From Blastococcus saxobsidens (GTDB lineage Bacteria; Actinomycetota; Actinomycetes; Mycobacteriales; Geodermatophilaceae): a stretch of DNA of 64,000 bases. The notes beneath the pieces were generated by a model. The model did no database searches and was not told the DNA's origin. It saw nothing but the letters and a program-made list of their open reading frames with translations. The DNA is taken from assembly GCF_002938435.1 (NCBI RefSeq), contig NZ_POQT01000011.1:49073-113072 (forward strand). The letters are read 5' to 3'. Shown one piece after another: positions 1-8,666 of this stretch (its first letter is position 1; each line of letters begins with the position of its first letter). Made by a program: the position numbers and the translations under genes.

Positions 1-663
1 GCCCGCTTCGAGGGCATCGCCGACCCGGTGGAGCAGGCCCTGGCCGTGCTGCGCTGGGCCGGGGAGATTTTCGGCGACCAGTTCGCCATCACCTCCTCCA
101 TGGCCGACGGGCTGCTGTCGCACCTGGCCTCCCGGGCGGTCCCCGGCGTCAACGTGGTCTTCCTCGACACCGGCTACCACTTCGCCGAGACCATCGGCAC
201 CCGCGACTGGATCAGCAGCGTGCTGCCGATCACCCTGCACAACGTCACCCCACCGCAGACCGTGGCGGAGCAGGACCTCTCCTTCGGGCCGGAGCTGCAC
301 GACCGCGACCCCGATCTGTGCTGCGAGCTGCGCAAGGTCAAGCCGCTGGCCCAGGCCCTGGCCGGTTTCGCGGCCTGGGGTTCCGGGGTGCGCCGGGACG
401 AGTCGCCGACCCGGGCGGGCACGAAGCTGGTCGACTGGGACGCCAAGCGCGGCATGGTGAAGGTCAACCCGATGGCGGCCTGGACCCAGGACGTCGTCGA
501 CGCCTACGTCGCCGAGCACCGGATCCCGGTGAACCCGCTGTTCGAGCTGGGCTACGGCTCCATCGGCTGCGCGCCGTGCACCCGCCCGGTCGCCCCGGGC
601 GAGGACCCGCGCGCCGGGCGCTGGGCGGGGTCGAACAAGACCGAGTGCGGCCTCCACACCTGA
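1..663 (+). CDS. cysH: Phosphoadenylyl/adenylyl-sulfate reductase, 5' end cut by window
   Basis: Reductive sulfate assimilation enzyme that reduces APS or PAPS to sulfite in the cytoplasm. The reading frame is open from base 1, so the N-terminus lies outside the window and 220 residues are visible. An early segment reads ITSSMADGLLSHL and continues into FLDTGYHF, as in the PP-loop ATPase fold of this family. A CC pair (DLCCELRKVKPL) and a later CAPC pair (IGCAPCTRP) are the four cysteines that bind a [4Fe-4S] cluster in the plant/actinobacterial APS-reductase type. The C-terminus carries ECGLH, the catalytic cysteine motif. The four cluster cysteines favour APS over PAPS as substrate, which is family knowledge and not proof. 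Other sulfur-assimilation genes would be expected just to the left. Confidence 0.93.
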   Translation, partial: ARFEGIADPVEQALAVLRWAGEIFGDQFAITSSMADGLLSHLASRAVPGVNVVFLDTGYHFAETIGTRDWISSVLPITLHNVTPPQTVAEQDLSFGPELHDRDPDLCCELRKVKPLAQALAGFAAWGSGVRRDESPTRAGTKLVDWDAKRGMVKVNPMAAWTQDVVDAYVAEHRIPVNPLFELGYGSIGCAPCTRPVAPGEDPRAGRWAGSNKTECGLHT

Positions 664-748
664 CGAAGGACCTCGTCCCTCCCCCACCCTTCGCGAGCTC
701 AGGGCGGGCCCCTGGGACAAGACCGTTCCAACACGTCACCATGGGCTC

Positions 749-1039
749 GTGCCTCGCCCACCGCGACTCTCCCCTGACGAGCTCTCCGCCGCGATGCACG
801 GCCTGCCGCTGTGGTCGGGCGACGGGGACGGCATCCGCCGCACCGTCGAACTGCCGAGCTTCCGGGACGCCGTCGCCGCGATCGGGGCGATCGCCGACGT
901 CGCCGAGGAGATGGACCACCACCCCGACGTGGACCTCCGCTACCGGACGCTGCACCTGACCCTGGTCAGCCACTCCGCCGGCGGCGTCAGCGAGCTGGAC
1001 CTCGAGCTCGCCCGCCGGATCGACGCGCTCCTGCCATGA
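749..1039 (+). CDS. 4a-hydroxytetrahydrobiopterin dehydratase (pterin-4a-carbinolamine dehydratase)
   Basis: Small cytoplasmic enzyme of 96 residues that dehydrates 4a-hydroxytetrahydropterins, recycling the cofactor after pterin-dependent hydroxylation. The family signature is clear: a DHHP motif (MDHHPDVDL), then an aromatic residue and a histidine (YRTLHLTLVSHS), and an Asp in GGVSELDLELA. Length matches the family at about 95-100 residues. GTG at 749 is the only start that keeps the usual N-terminal LSPDEL helix; I see no good ribosome site before it, so leaderless or read-through translation is possible. It lies 85 bp after cysH with no obvious functional link and is followed by a strong hairpin shared with the convergent PhoX gene. 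Confidence 0.9.
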   Translation: MPRPPRLSPDELSAAMHGLPLWSGDGDGIRRTVELPSFRDAVAAIGAIADVAEEMDHHPDVDLRYRTLHLTLVSHSAGGVSELDLELARRIDALLP

Positions 1040-1043
1040 ACGC

Positions 1044-1081
1044 ACGACGGCGCCGGCCCCGGTCGGGGCCGGCGCCGTCGT
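1044..1081. terminator. Bidirectional hairpin terminator
   Basis: A perfect 17-bp inverted repeat (1044-1060 with 1065-1081) around a four-base loop sits between two convergent genes, the pterin dehydratase and phoX. There is no U tract, as is usual for GC-rich actinobacteria. Confidence 0.85.
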
Positions 1082-1096
1082 GTGACGAGCCGTCGA

Positions 1097-3331
1097 TCAG
1101 CGACCGAGCCGTCCGCCGTCGCTGCGATAGACCAGCGCGACGCTCGGCCGCGGGAAGCCCCCCGAGCGCTGCTTGTCCGGCCACGTGCTGGACGGGTTCT
1201 CGCGAGTGGAGCCCTCGGTCTCCCCCGGGTGCTGGACCGCGACGAAGACTGCCTTGTGGTCCGGCGTGATCAGCGGGCCGCTGCACTCGGCCCCGACGGG
1301 CACGGTCAGGAAGGCCTTGACGTGACCGCGCTCCGGGCCCTCGGTCGGGACGGCGAAGAGCCCGTCGTTGGCCCCAGCGATCGTCCCCTCCTCGCGGTTC
1401 ACCGTCGACAGGACGTTGCCGTCGGTGGAGATCCAGAGGTTGCCTGCCGGATCGAACTCGAGGTTGTCCGGGCAGGAGATCGGGCTGACCTTGGACTTGT
1501 CGTACCCGGCGAAGTAGGTGCCGGGGTACCCCGGGTCGCCGCACACGATGAAGATGTTCCACTCGAACGTCGTACCGGCGTCGCCGGCGGTCTCCCGCCA
1601 CTCGATGACGTGCCCGTTGCGGTTTCCGGGCCGCGTCGTGTATGCCCCCGGCGCGGTGTCGGAGGCGGGGGTGAAGGCGTAGGACCGGGTGAGCGGGTTG
1701 GCCTCGTCCGCGCCCGGGCGGCCGTTGGCACCCGTACGGTTGGAGTTGTTGGTCAGGGCCGCATAGACCCGGCCGTTGACCGGGTTGACCTGGATGTCCT
1801 CCGGCCGGTCCATCTTCGTCGGCACCTTCGACGCGTCGACGACGACGGGGGCCGCCGGGTCGGGGAAGTCCCCCTGTGCGTCGAGCTGCTTGCCCAGCCG
1901 GTCGGCCGCCAGGCGGGTGTAGGTGAGCACCCACGCGACGTCCTTGCCGGGGATCTGCGACTCGCCGTCCAGCACCAGCGGGATCCATTCACCGGTGCCG
2001 TCGAACTGGCCGTCGGAAGGCAGGTTCCCGCTGCCGTCGATCTCCTCCTTCGGCGAGTCGCCGTCGAAGCGGGCGACGTAGAGGTCCCCCTCCTCGAGCA
2101 GCGTCAGGTTGTGCGCGCGCGCGGCGGCGTCGTCGCCCGGCCGGTAGCTCTTCTTCGAGACGAACTTGTAGATGTAGTCGAAGCGCTCGTCGTCGCCGGA
2201 GTAGGCGACGACCCGGCCGTCCTCGGCGATGCGCACGTTGGCGCCCTCGTGCTTGAACCGGCCCATCGCGGTGCGCTTCATGGGAACGGAGTTCGGGTCG
2301 TAGGGGTCGAGCTCGACCACCCAACCGAACCGGTTGACCTCGTTCGGCTCCTGGGAGAGGTCGAAGCGGCTGTCCACCTCGTCCCAGCGGCGGCCGGGCG
2401 GCTCGTTGCGGTTGATCCCGTAGCGGCTGTAGACCGGCTGCTTGGGGTCCTCCGCGACGGGGGTCGTGGCCCCGAAGTACTGGTTGAAGTTCTCCTCGCC
2501 GTGCAGCGTGGTGCCCCACGGGGTCATGCCGCCGGCGCAGTTGTTCAGCGTGCCCAGGACGGTGCTGCCCGCCGGGTCGGCGCTGGTGCGCACGTACTCG
2601 GTGCCGGCGACCGGGCCGGTGAGCGCCATCGGCGTGTAGGCGGTGATCCGGCGGTTGCGCGGGCGGCCCGGCAGCGCCTTCCACTTGCCGCCGATGCCCT
2701 GCCGCTGCACCTCGACGACCGAGATGCCGTGCGCCATGAGGGCGATCCGCTTCTGCAGGTCGGTGGTGGGCGCGTCCTCGCTCTCCACCCCCGCGAACAT
2801 GAGCTGCTCGTCGGTGTACTCGTGGTTGACCACCATCAGGGCCCGGCGGTACTCCGGGTCGAGAGGCAGGAGCCCGATGTAGTCGCAGTTGTAGCCGAAC
2901 TGCATGGCCTGCGCCTCGGGCGTCTGCCGGTCGATGTCGAAGGCGGGGGCGCCGGCCACGACCGGGTCGCCCCATCGCATGACCACCTTCGAGCCGTAGC
3001 CGAAGGGGACGACGAGCTCGTCGAGCGTGTTCTGCTCCACGGGCCGGAAGGTCAGCGACCTGCCGTCGTCCTTCGGCGCGGCCGCGGCGACGCCTACCGG
3101 CCCGGCCGCGAGGACGATCGCGCCGATACCGGCCGCCTTGAAGACCGATCGCCGGCTGATCGCCGTCTCTACGACGTCGGCGAAGGTGGGGTTGTCCGTC
3201 TGGTTCGGCACGGGCGCGTCGCAGGCGTTGCCGCACTTGTAGTAGCAGGTGACGTGGCTGCGGTTGCCGTGACGCACGCTCGACAGCAACGGCAGGAGCG
3301 CGCGGGCACGAGGCTTGCGGATGTCGGTCAT
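1097..3331 (-). CDS. PhoX-family alkaline phosphatase, Tat-exported
   Basis: 744-residue member of the PhoX/DUF839 family, six-bladed beta-propeller phosphatases that use Ca2+ and Fe to release phosphate from organic monoesters outside the cytoplasmic membrane. The N-terminus has a long arm with two cysteine motifs (CYYKCGNAC), then a twin-arginine motif SRRSVFKAAG at about residues 59-68 followed by a hydrophobic stretch, so Tat export of a folded metalloprotein is expected. Family blocks seen include RWGDP, VNHEYTDEQ, CAGGMTPWGT and HGEENFNQYFG (iron/calcium-binding region), then STDGN late in the protein. The length is normal for actinobacterial PhoX. It is monocistronic, and I saw no clear Pho box upstream. 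Confidence 0.93.
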   Translation of the reverse strand: MTDIRKPRARALLPLLSSVRHGNRSHVTCYYKCGNACDAPVPNQTDNPTFADVVETAISRRSVFKAAGIGAIVLAAGPVGVAAAAPKDDGRSLTFRPVEQNTLDELVVPFGYGSKVVMRWGDPVVAGAPAFDIDRQTPEAQAMQFGYNCDYIGLLPLDPEYRRALMVVNHEYTDEQLMFAGVESEDAPTTDLQKRIALMAHGISVVEVQRQGIGGKWKALPGRPRNRRITAYTPMALTGPVAGTEYVRTSADPAGSTVLGTLNNCAGGMTPWGTTLHGEENFNQYFGATTPVAEDPKQPVYSRYGINRNEPPGRRWDEVDSRFDLSQEPNEVNRFGWVVELDPYDPNSVPMKRTAMGRFKHEGANVRIAEDGRVVAYSGDDERFDYIYKFVSKKSYRPGDDAAARAHNLTLLEEGDLYVARFDGDSPKEEIDGSGNLPSDGQFDGTGEWIPLVLDGESQIPGKDVAWVLTYTRLAADRLGKQLDAQGDFPDPAAPVVVDASKVPTKMDRPEDIQVNPVNGRVYAALTNNSNRTGANGRPGADEANPLTRSYAFTPASDTAPGAYTTRPGNRNGHVIEWRETAGDAGTTFEWNIFIVCGDPGYPGTYFAGYDKSKVSPISCPDNLEFDPAGNLWISTDGNVLSTVNREEGTIAGANDGLFAVPTEGPERGHVKAFLTVPVGAECSGPLITPDHKAVFVAVQHPGETEGSTRENPSSTWPDKQRSGGFPRPSVALVYRSDGGRLGR

Positions 3332-3441
3332 CGGTCCCTCTGGTCGCGAGGCGGTGGGGGCCTATGCACCCAAACCGACCGCCGCCACCACCCGGTGGAC
3401 ATCCGGTGAACGGAGGATGTCCTCCGGCCACCGTTTTGCGG

Positions 3442-3831
3442 TCAGGTCCCGACGGGGAGCACCAGCAGGCGCAGCAGCCGGTCGGCCTCGGCGTCGGGGT
3501 CCGCGGTCAGCCCGGTGTGCACCGGCCCCGGCTGGACGACCGTGCTGCGGGGTGCGGTCAGCCAGCGGAAGCGCGAGCCCAGGGCCTCGCGTCCGGCGGC
3601 GCCGGCGCCTGGCTCCGCGGCGCAGACGTCGGTGGCCGCCTGCAGTGCCCTGGCGATGGCCGACGCGTCGGCGGTCGGGTCCAGGGCGTGCAGCCGGTCG
3701 GCGTCGAGGTGCACCCGCGAGCCGAGGTAGTCGCGCTGCCGGCAGTAGACGAGGACCCCCGCGTTGAGCGACTCCCCCCGTTCGATGCGCGGGACGACGC
3801 GCAGCACGGCGTACTCGAACGTGTCCCTCAT
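3442..3831 (-). CDS. DUF3037 protein, partner of a HipA-like kinase
   Basis: 129-residue protein beginning FEYAVLRVVPRIERGESLNAG, the conserved opening of DUF3037. The remainder has CRQRDYL and HLDADRLHALDP blocks. Function is unknown. Its ATG (3829-3831) overlaps the TGA of the upstream HipA-like gene (ATGA), so the two are translationally coupled. DUF3037 commonly sits next to this class of HipA-like kinase in actinobacteria and proteobacteria, which suggests it is a regulator or antidote of the kinase; that is inference from gene pairing. The last residues lie 110 bp from the divergent phoX start. Confidence 0.85.
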   Translation of the reverse strand: MRDTFEYAVLRVVPRIERGESLNAGVLVYCRQRDYLGSRVHLDADRLHALDPTADASAIARALQAATDVCAAEPGAGAAGREALGSRFRWLTAPRSTVVQPGPVHTGLTADPDAEADRLLRLLVLPVGT

Positions 3832-4685
3832 CGCTGGCTGATCCCTTCCGGCGGCGGTGGCCCGAGCCAGCCGGGGCGGTTCTCCCCCACGCGCGGGCGC
3901 CGGCGGCCCGCGCCTCCTGCCGCCGCGGCGGCGACCAGGCCCGGCAACCAGGCGTCGCGGGCCGCCAGCCGCGCCAGCAGCTGCCCCGCGTAGCGGTCGC
4001 GGACGACGTGCGCCGGGTCCTCCGGCGTCTCGCCCTCCAGCCACTCGTCGGGCACCTGCGCCAGAACGTCCTCCAGCAGCGGCCGGGTGACCCGCCCCGC
4101 CAGGGCGGCGTTCGCCGCCGGCACGTCCGGAGCGCACTCGATCAGGGCGTGCGCCGACGCGTCGTAGGGACGGGTGACCGCGGCCTCGGCGCCCGGCCAG
4201 TGGTGGTGGAAGGTCAGCGCGGCGCCGTGGTCGATGAGCTGCAGGCGGCCGTGCCAGAACAGCATGTTGGGGTTGCGCCAGGAACGGTCGACGTTGCCCA
4301 CCAGCGCGTCGAACCACAGCACCCGGCCGGCGGTCTCCGGGTCCACCCCGTCCGCACCGGCCTCGAAGTCCAGCGCCCCGGGCAGGTAGTCCAGGCCGAG
4401 ATTGCGCCCGGCGGAGCGCTGCAGCAGTTCCTGCACCTCGTGGTCGGGCTCCCCCACCGCGAGCTCCGGGGCGACGTCGACGGTGACGAGCGCGGGCACC
4501 GGCAGACCCAGGGCACGGGCCAGCTCGCCGCAGACGATCTCGGCGACCAGCACCTTCACGCCCTGGCCCGCGGCGCGCCACTTCACCACGTACGTGCCCA
4601 GGTCGTCTGCCTCCATGAGCCCAGGCAGCGAGCCACCCTCGCGCAGCGGGGTGACGTAGCGGGTGGCGGTGACGGCGGGCAGCAC
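3828..4685 (-). CDS. HipA-like kinase-fold protein
   Basis: 285-residue protein of the HipA-like kinase group, shorter than true HipA (about 440 residues). Kinase-fold elements are visible: a candidate ATP-binding lysine in YVVKW (about residue 35), a catalytic-loop-like NVDRSWRNPNM (131-141) with Asp and Asn in the expected order, and a metal-binding-like LIDHG (150-154). HipA phosphorylates glutamyl-tRNA synthetase, but the target of this shorter family is not known to me. GTG at 4685 gives the conserved RYVTPLREGGSLPG N-terminus. It is coupled to DUF3037 by a 4-bp overlap. Whether the pair is a toxin-antitoxin system cannot be told from sequence. Confidence 0.82.
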   Translation of the reverse strand: MLPAVTATRYVTPLREGGSLPGLMEADDLGTYVVKWRAAGQGVKVLVAEIVCGELARALGLPVPALVTVDVAPELAVGEPDHEVQELLQRSAGRNLGLDYLPGALDFEAGADGVDPETAGRVLWFDALVGNVDRSWRNPNMLFWHGRLQLIDHGAALTFHHHWPGAEAAVTRPYDASAHALIECAPDVPAANAALAGRVTRPLLEDVLAQVPDEWLEGETPEDPAHVVRDRYAGQLLARLAARDAWLPGLVAAAAAGGAGRRRPRVGENRPGWLGPPPPEGISQR

Positions 4686-4839
4686 AGTGCGGTCAACCTA
4701 CGCCCGCGGTCCGCCGGACGGCCCCCGTGCCGGGGCAGGTCGCCCCCCGGCAGGGGGACAGCGGCTCCGACATGCTCAAGGCGAGACCCACGGCCGCCGA
4801 TTCCGCGGGGAGAGGACGGCCCTGATCTGGGAGGTGCGC

Positions 4840-6402
4840 GTGGACCGGACCGCCGCCACCGCCGGCATTTCCGCACTCCGGGCCCGCGTGCTGCGCGACG
4901 TCGCCGTCGTCGTGCTGATGACCGCAGCCTTCACCGTGGCGAGCGTGACCTGGGACTGGTCCGACCTGCTCGGGGGCCCTGCCGACGACGTGGTGCTCGT
5001 GCTCGCCTTCTCGCACCTGCTGATGATGGTCTTCGGCAAGCGCCGGTCCGACGAGCTCAAGGCCGAGGTGGAGTCCCGCCGGGCCGTCGAGCGCGCGCTC
5101 AGGCACCGCGCCCGGCACGACTCCCTGACCGGTCTGCTGAACCGGTCGGCCATGGTCGAGGAGGTGACGGCAGCCGTGGCGGACACGGCCTCCGGCGGGC
5201 CGGGGACCGCCGTGGTGCTCATCGACCTCGACCGCTTCAAGGAGGTCAACGACACCCTGGGCCACCACGTCGGCGACATCCTCCTGCGCTCGGTGGCGCT
5301 CCGCCTCGCCGACGAGCTCCGCGACGGCACCCTGCTGGCCCGCCTGGGGGGCGACGAGTTCGTCCTCCTGGTGCGCGACTGCGACCCCGAGGAGGCCGAG
5401 CAGGTGGCCGGACGGGCGCTGCGCGCCATCCGCCGTCCCTTCGCCGTCGAGGGGCTGGTGCTGGAGGTCGACGGCAGCTGCGGGATCGCCGTGTCCGGGT
5501 CCGATGCCGCGGAGATGCTCCGGCACGCCGACGTCGCGATGTACGCGGCCAAGGCCGACCACCTGGGGGTGGCGGTCTACCGGCCCTCCCTCGACACCGA
5601 CGCGCCCGGCCAGCTGACCCTCTTCGGCGACCTGCGCCGGGCCATCCGGGACGGCGGGCTGGTGGTCCACTACCAGCCCCGCGTCGCACTCCCCGGCGGA
5701 CGGGTCCTCGGCGTCGAGGCGCTGGTCCGCTGGCAGCACCCGGACCGGGGGCTCGTGCCGCCCGCCCAGTTCATCCCGCTGGCCGAGCAGACCGGCCTGA
5801 TCCAACCGCTGACCGAGGTGGTGCTGGAGCAGGCGCTGGCCGCCTGCCGGCGGTGGCGCGACCGGGGCCTGCAGCTGACCGTGAGCGTCAACCTGTCGGC
5901 ACGCAGCCTGCTGGACGGCGGGCTCCCCCACCGGATCGGCGAGCTGCTCGGCCGGCACGGGCTGACGGCGGACTGCCTCGAGCTCGAGATCACCGAGAGC
6001 GCAGCCATGAAGGACCCCGTCCGCGCCCTCGAGGTGCTGCACCGGCTGCGCGATCTCGGCCTGGAGCTGTCCGTCGACGACTACGGCACCGGGCACGCCT
6101 CGCTGGCGTACCTGACCCGCCTCCCGGTGAGCACGCTGAAGATCGACCGCTCCTTCGTCCAGACCATGGAGCTGGACGCCAGCGACCGGACCATCGTGCG
6201 GTCGACCATCGACCTCGCGCACAGCCTGGGCCTGCACGTGGTGGCCGAGGGCGTCGAGACGCGCGCGACCTGGGACGAGCTCGGGATGCTGGGCTGCGAC
6301 GCCGCCCAGGGTTACTGGCTGGCCCGGCCGCTGCCGGAGACGGACCTGCCCGCGTGCGTGGCCGAGCTGCAGCAGCGGCTCGTCGCGTCCCGGCCGGCCT
6401 GA
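4840..6402 (+). CDS. GGDEF-EAL cyclic-di-GMP turnover protein, membrane anchored
   Basis: 520 residues. The N-terminus has two predicted membrane helices (about 20-36 and 50-65), then a short charged linker, a diguanylate cyclase domain with an intact GGDEF motif (170-174) and a phosphodiesterase domain with EALVR (293-297), EITES, DDYGTG, KIDRSFV, AEGVE and QGYWLARP. Both catalytic domains keep their key motifs, so the protein could make and degrade c-di-GMP. The RxxD inhibitory site five residues before GGDEF is replaced (RDGT), so product inhibition is probably lost. GTG 4840 is chosen because GGGAGG (4829-4834) lies five bases upstream; the frame stays open further 5' without typical protein character. 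It is divergent from the HipA-like pair. Confidence 0.9.
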   Translation: MDRTAATAGISALRARVLRDVAVVVLMTAAFTVASVTWDWSDLLGGPADDVVLVLAFSHLLMMVFGKRRSDELKAEVESRRAVERALRHRARHDSLTGLLNRSAMVEEVTAAVADTASGGPGTAVVLIDLDRFKEVNDTLGHHVGDILLRSVALRLADELRDGTLLARLGGDEFVLLVRDCDPEEAEQVAGRALRAIRRPFAVEGLVLEVDGSCGIAVSGSDAAEMLRHADVAMYAAKADHLGVAVYRPSLDTDAPGQLTLFGDLRRAIRDGGLVVHYQPRVALPGGRVLGVEALVRWQHPDRGLVPPAQFIPLAEQTGLIQPLTEVVLEQALAACRRWRDRGLQLTVSVNLSARSLLDGGLPHRIGELLGRHGLTADCLELEITESAAMKDPVRALEVLHRLRDLGLELSVDDYGTGHASLAYLTRLPVSTLKIDRSFVQTMELDASDRTIVRSTIDLAHSLGLHVVAEGVETRATWDELGMLGCDAAQGYWLARPLPETDLPACVAELQQRLVASRPA

Positions 6403-6428
6403 CAGCTCCGGCGGGGCACACTGCCCCC

Positions 6429-6986
6429 GTGGGCCTGTTCCGGACGACCGATCCCGCCGCTCTCACCGACCTCCCGTTCAGCTATGCGGAGGTGGGTGCC
6501 ACCGGCGACGACCTGCTGCCGACCGGCTACCGCCTCGCCGAGCACTCCGCGGTGGTGGGCGCGGGACAGGAGGCCCTCGAACGGGCCGCCGCGGCCGTCT
6601 TCGACTGGCGGGCCCAGCGCGGCGCCGGTCTGCGCATCCGCGCCACCGGTCCGGCCAGCGCGCCGGGCACCGTCGTCGTCCTCACCGCCGGACTGCCCCG
6701 GCTCGGCTACGACATCCCCTGCCGCGTGGTCTGGGCCAGCACCGAGGGCCCGGAGCGGGGGTTCTCCTACGGCACGCTGCCCGGCCATCCGGAGAGCGGC
6801 GAGGAACGGTTCACCGTGCGCCTCACCGACGACGGCGACGTCGTCTACACGATCCGGGTCTTCTTCCGGCTGGCCTCCCCGGCCGCCCGGCTGGCCGGTC
6901 CGTTCAGCCTCGTGCTGCAGCGGGCGGCCACCGCCCGCTACGTGTCGGCGATCCGCCGCGCCACCGCAGGTCAGACGTCCCGGTGA
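6429..6986 (+). CDS. DUF1990 family protein
   Basis: 185-residue DUF1990 protein (a family of about 170-190 residues, unknown function, found in actinobacteria and plants). Recognised by the N-terminal FSYAEVGAT, the YRLAEHSAVVG block, the RAAAAVFDW segment and the C-terminal GEERFTVRL...VVYTIRVFFRLASPAARLAGP region. No catalytic motif can be named. GTG 6429 is 26 bp after the GGDEF-EAL stop, so the two may be co-transcribed. Its 3' end overlaps the convergent ABC permease gene by 16 bp. Confidence 0.85.
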   Translation: MGLFRTTDPAALTDLPFSYAEVGATGDDLLPTGYRLAEHSAVVGAGQEALERAAAAVFDWRAQRGAGLRIRATGPASAPGTVVVLTAGLPRLGYDIPCRVVWASTEGPERGFSYGTLPGHPESGEERFTVRLTDDGDVVYTIRVFFRLASPAARLAGPFSLVLQRAATARYVSAIRRATAGQTSR

Positions 6987-7720
6987 GCCAGCAGCACGGC
7001 GCCGAGGACCCAGGTGGCCACCGCCCAGGAGCCGAGCACGAGCAGCCCCAGCTGCCAGGTCGTCTGGACGGCGAGGAACGCGTCCTCCCCCACCCGGAGC
7101 GCCGGCACGAACCGCCCGATCCGCTCGCCGGCCGAGGTCTCGGAGATGGCGAGCAGCGGGTGGAGCAGGAACAGCACGCCGAAGGACACGCCCAGCGCGC
7201 CCGCCGACGAGCGCAGCAGCGCGCCCAGCCCGAGGGCGAGCACGCCGGTCAGCGTCGCGGCAGCGACCTGCACCCCCAGCTGGCGGACGACGCCCGGGTC
7301 GGTGAGCGGGATGCCGCCCTCGACGTAGGTGAGCCGGCCGGCGGCGAACCAGCAGAACAGCGCGAGCGACGACGACAGCAGCACGCACCAGACGGCGACG
7401 ACGACGGTCTTGGCCAGCAGCAGCCTCCCCCGCCGCGGCACCGACGTGAACGAGGCCAGCACCATGCCCGTGCGGAACTCGCCGGTGACGGCGAGGACGG
7501 CGAACACGACCAGGACGATCTGCCCGAAGCCGAACCCGGTGAGCGCGGAGCCGACCGCGAGGTCGGGCTGCGGGGCGGACTGGGTGATCGCGGCACCGAA
7601 CCACCCGCCGGCGCCGACCACCAGCAGGTACAGGGCGGTGCACCACCACGTCGAGCGCAGCGACCGCAGCTTGGTCCACTCGCTGGCGACCAGAGAGCGG
7701 AACGGCACCCCCCGGGTCAC
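6971..7720 (-). CDS. ABC-2 type transporter permease
   Basis: 249-residue integral membrane protein with about six hydrophobic helices (LYLLVVGAGGWFG, IVLVVFAVLAV, VVVAVWCVLLSSSLALF, LTGVLALGLGALL, LGVSFGVLFLLHP, LGLLVLGSWAVATWVLGAV). The opening RSLVASEWTKLRSLRSTWW is the usual start of actinobacterial ABC-2 permeases. It overlaps the ATPase gene by 4 bp (GTGA), so the two form one transporter. The substrate is not identifiable; such pairs often export antibiotics or peptides. Confidence 0.9.
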   Translation of the reverse strand: MTRGVPFRSLVASEWTKLRSLRSTWWCTALYLLVVGAGGWFGAAITQSAPQPDLAVGSALTGFGFGQIVLVVFAVLAVTGEFRTGMVLASFTSVPRRGRLLLAKTVVVAVWCVLLSSSLALFCWFAAGRLTYVEGGIPLTDPGVVRQLGVQVAAATLTGVLALGLGALLRSSAGALGVSFGVLFLLHPLLAISETSAGERIGRFVPALRVGEDAFLAVQTTWQLGLLVLGSWAVATWVLGAVLLAHRDV

Positions 7721-8619
7721 CGGGGCGCCGCCCGGTACTCGACGTCGTCGCCGGTGAGCTCCAGGTAGGCCGCCTCGAGCGACGCGGTGATCCGGGCCAG
7801 CTCGTGGACCCGCGCACCGGTGGCGAAGGCGATGTCGCCGATGGCCGCGGCGTCGAGCCCCTCGACCTTGAGGGCGCCGTCGATCTCCAGCTCGACGTGT
7901 CCGCCCGCCCGCTGCAGCGCGGAGGCCAGCAGCGGCGCCTGCGGGCTGCGCACCCGGACGGCGGCGTGCGCACCCAGCAGGTCGGCCATCGGGAGGTCGG
8001 CGAGCAGCCGGCCACGGCCGAGCACCACCAGGTGGTCGGCGGTGTCCTCCATCTCGCTCATCAGGTGGCTGGAGACCAGCACCGTGCGGCCCTCGTCGGC
8101 GAGCACCCGGAGCAGCCCGCGGACCCAGCGGATGCCCTCGGGCTCCAGCCCGTTGACCGGCTCGTCGAGCAGCAGGACGTCCGGGTCGCCGAGCAGGGCC
8201 GCCGCGATGCCCAGCCGCTGCCCCATGCCGAGGGAGAAGCCGCCCACCCGGTCGTCGGCGACCGACTCCAGCCCGACCAGCTCGATGACCTCGTCGACGC
8301 GCGCCCGCGGCAGGGCGTTGCTCTGCGCCAGGGCCAGCAGGTGCGAGCGGGCGGTCCGCCCGGGGTGGCGGGCGCGGGGGTCGATGAGGGCGCCGACGCG
8401 GCGCATCGGGCGGGCCAGCTCGCGGTAGGGGTGGCCGAGCACCGTCGCCGTCCCCGCGGTGGGCCGGGTGAGGCCGAGGACGCACCGCATCGTCGTCGTC
8501 TTGCCCGAACCGTTGGGCCCCAGGAAGCCGGTCACCCGGCCGGGCTCGATCGTGACCGTCAGCGCGTCGACCGCGACGCGGGAGCGGTACCGCTTCGTCA
8601 GGGAGCGCAGCTCGATCAC
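7717..8619 (-). CDS. ABC transporter ATP-binding protein
   Basis: 300-residue ATPase with Walker A GPNGSGKTT (about residues 37-45), signature FSLGMGQRLG, Walker B LLLDEP and switch SSHLMSEME. The fold and C-terminal extension resemble DrrA/CcmA-like drug or peptide exporters. GTG 8619 starts directly at VIELRSLTKRY, the canonical first strand, and no in-frame upstream start is better. Nucleotide-binding partner of the ABC-2 permease encoded immediately downstream; start and stop overlap, implying translational coupling. Confidence 0.93.
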   Translation of the reverse strand: MIELRSLTKRYRSRVAVDALTVTIEPGRVTGFLGPNGSGKTTTMRCVLGLTRPTAGTATVLGHPYRELARPMRRVGALIDPRARHPGRTARSHLLALAQSNALPRARVDEVIELVGLESVADDRVGGFSLGMGQRLGIAAALLGDPDVLLLDEPVNGLEPEGIRWVRGLLRVLADEGRTVLVSSHLMSEMEDTADHLVVLGRGRLLADLPMADLLGAHAAVRVRSPQAPLLASALQRAGGHVELEIDGALKVEGLDAAAIGDIAFATGARVHELARITASLEAAYLELTGDDVEYRAAPR

Positions 8620-8666
8620 GGGGCAAGCATGGCGAACGCGCCGCGGCGCACACCGCAGGCGCGCGC

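Noticed and set aside
1082..3409. Very long plus-strand open frame opposite phoX
   Set aside because: High GC removes stops on the antisense strand; composition is shadow-like and the minus strand encodes a full PhoX protein.
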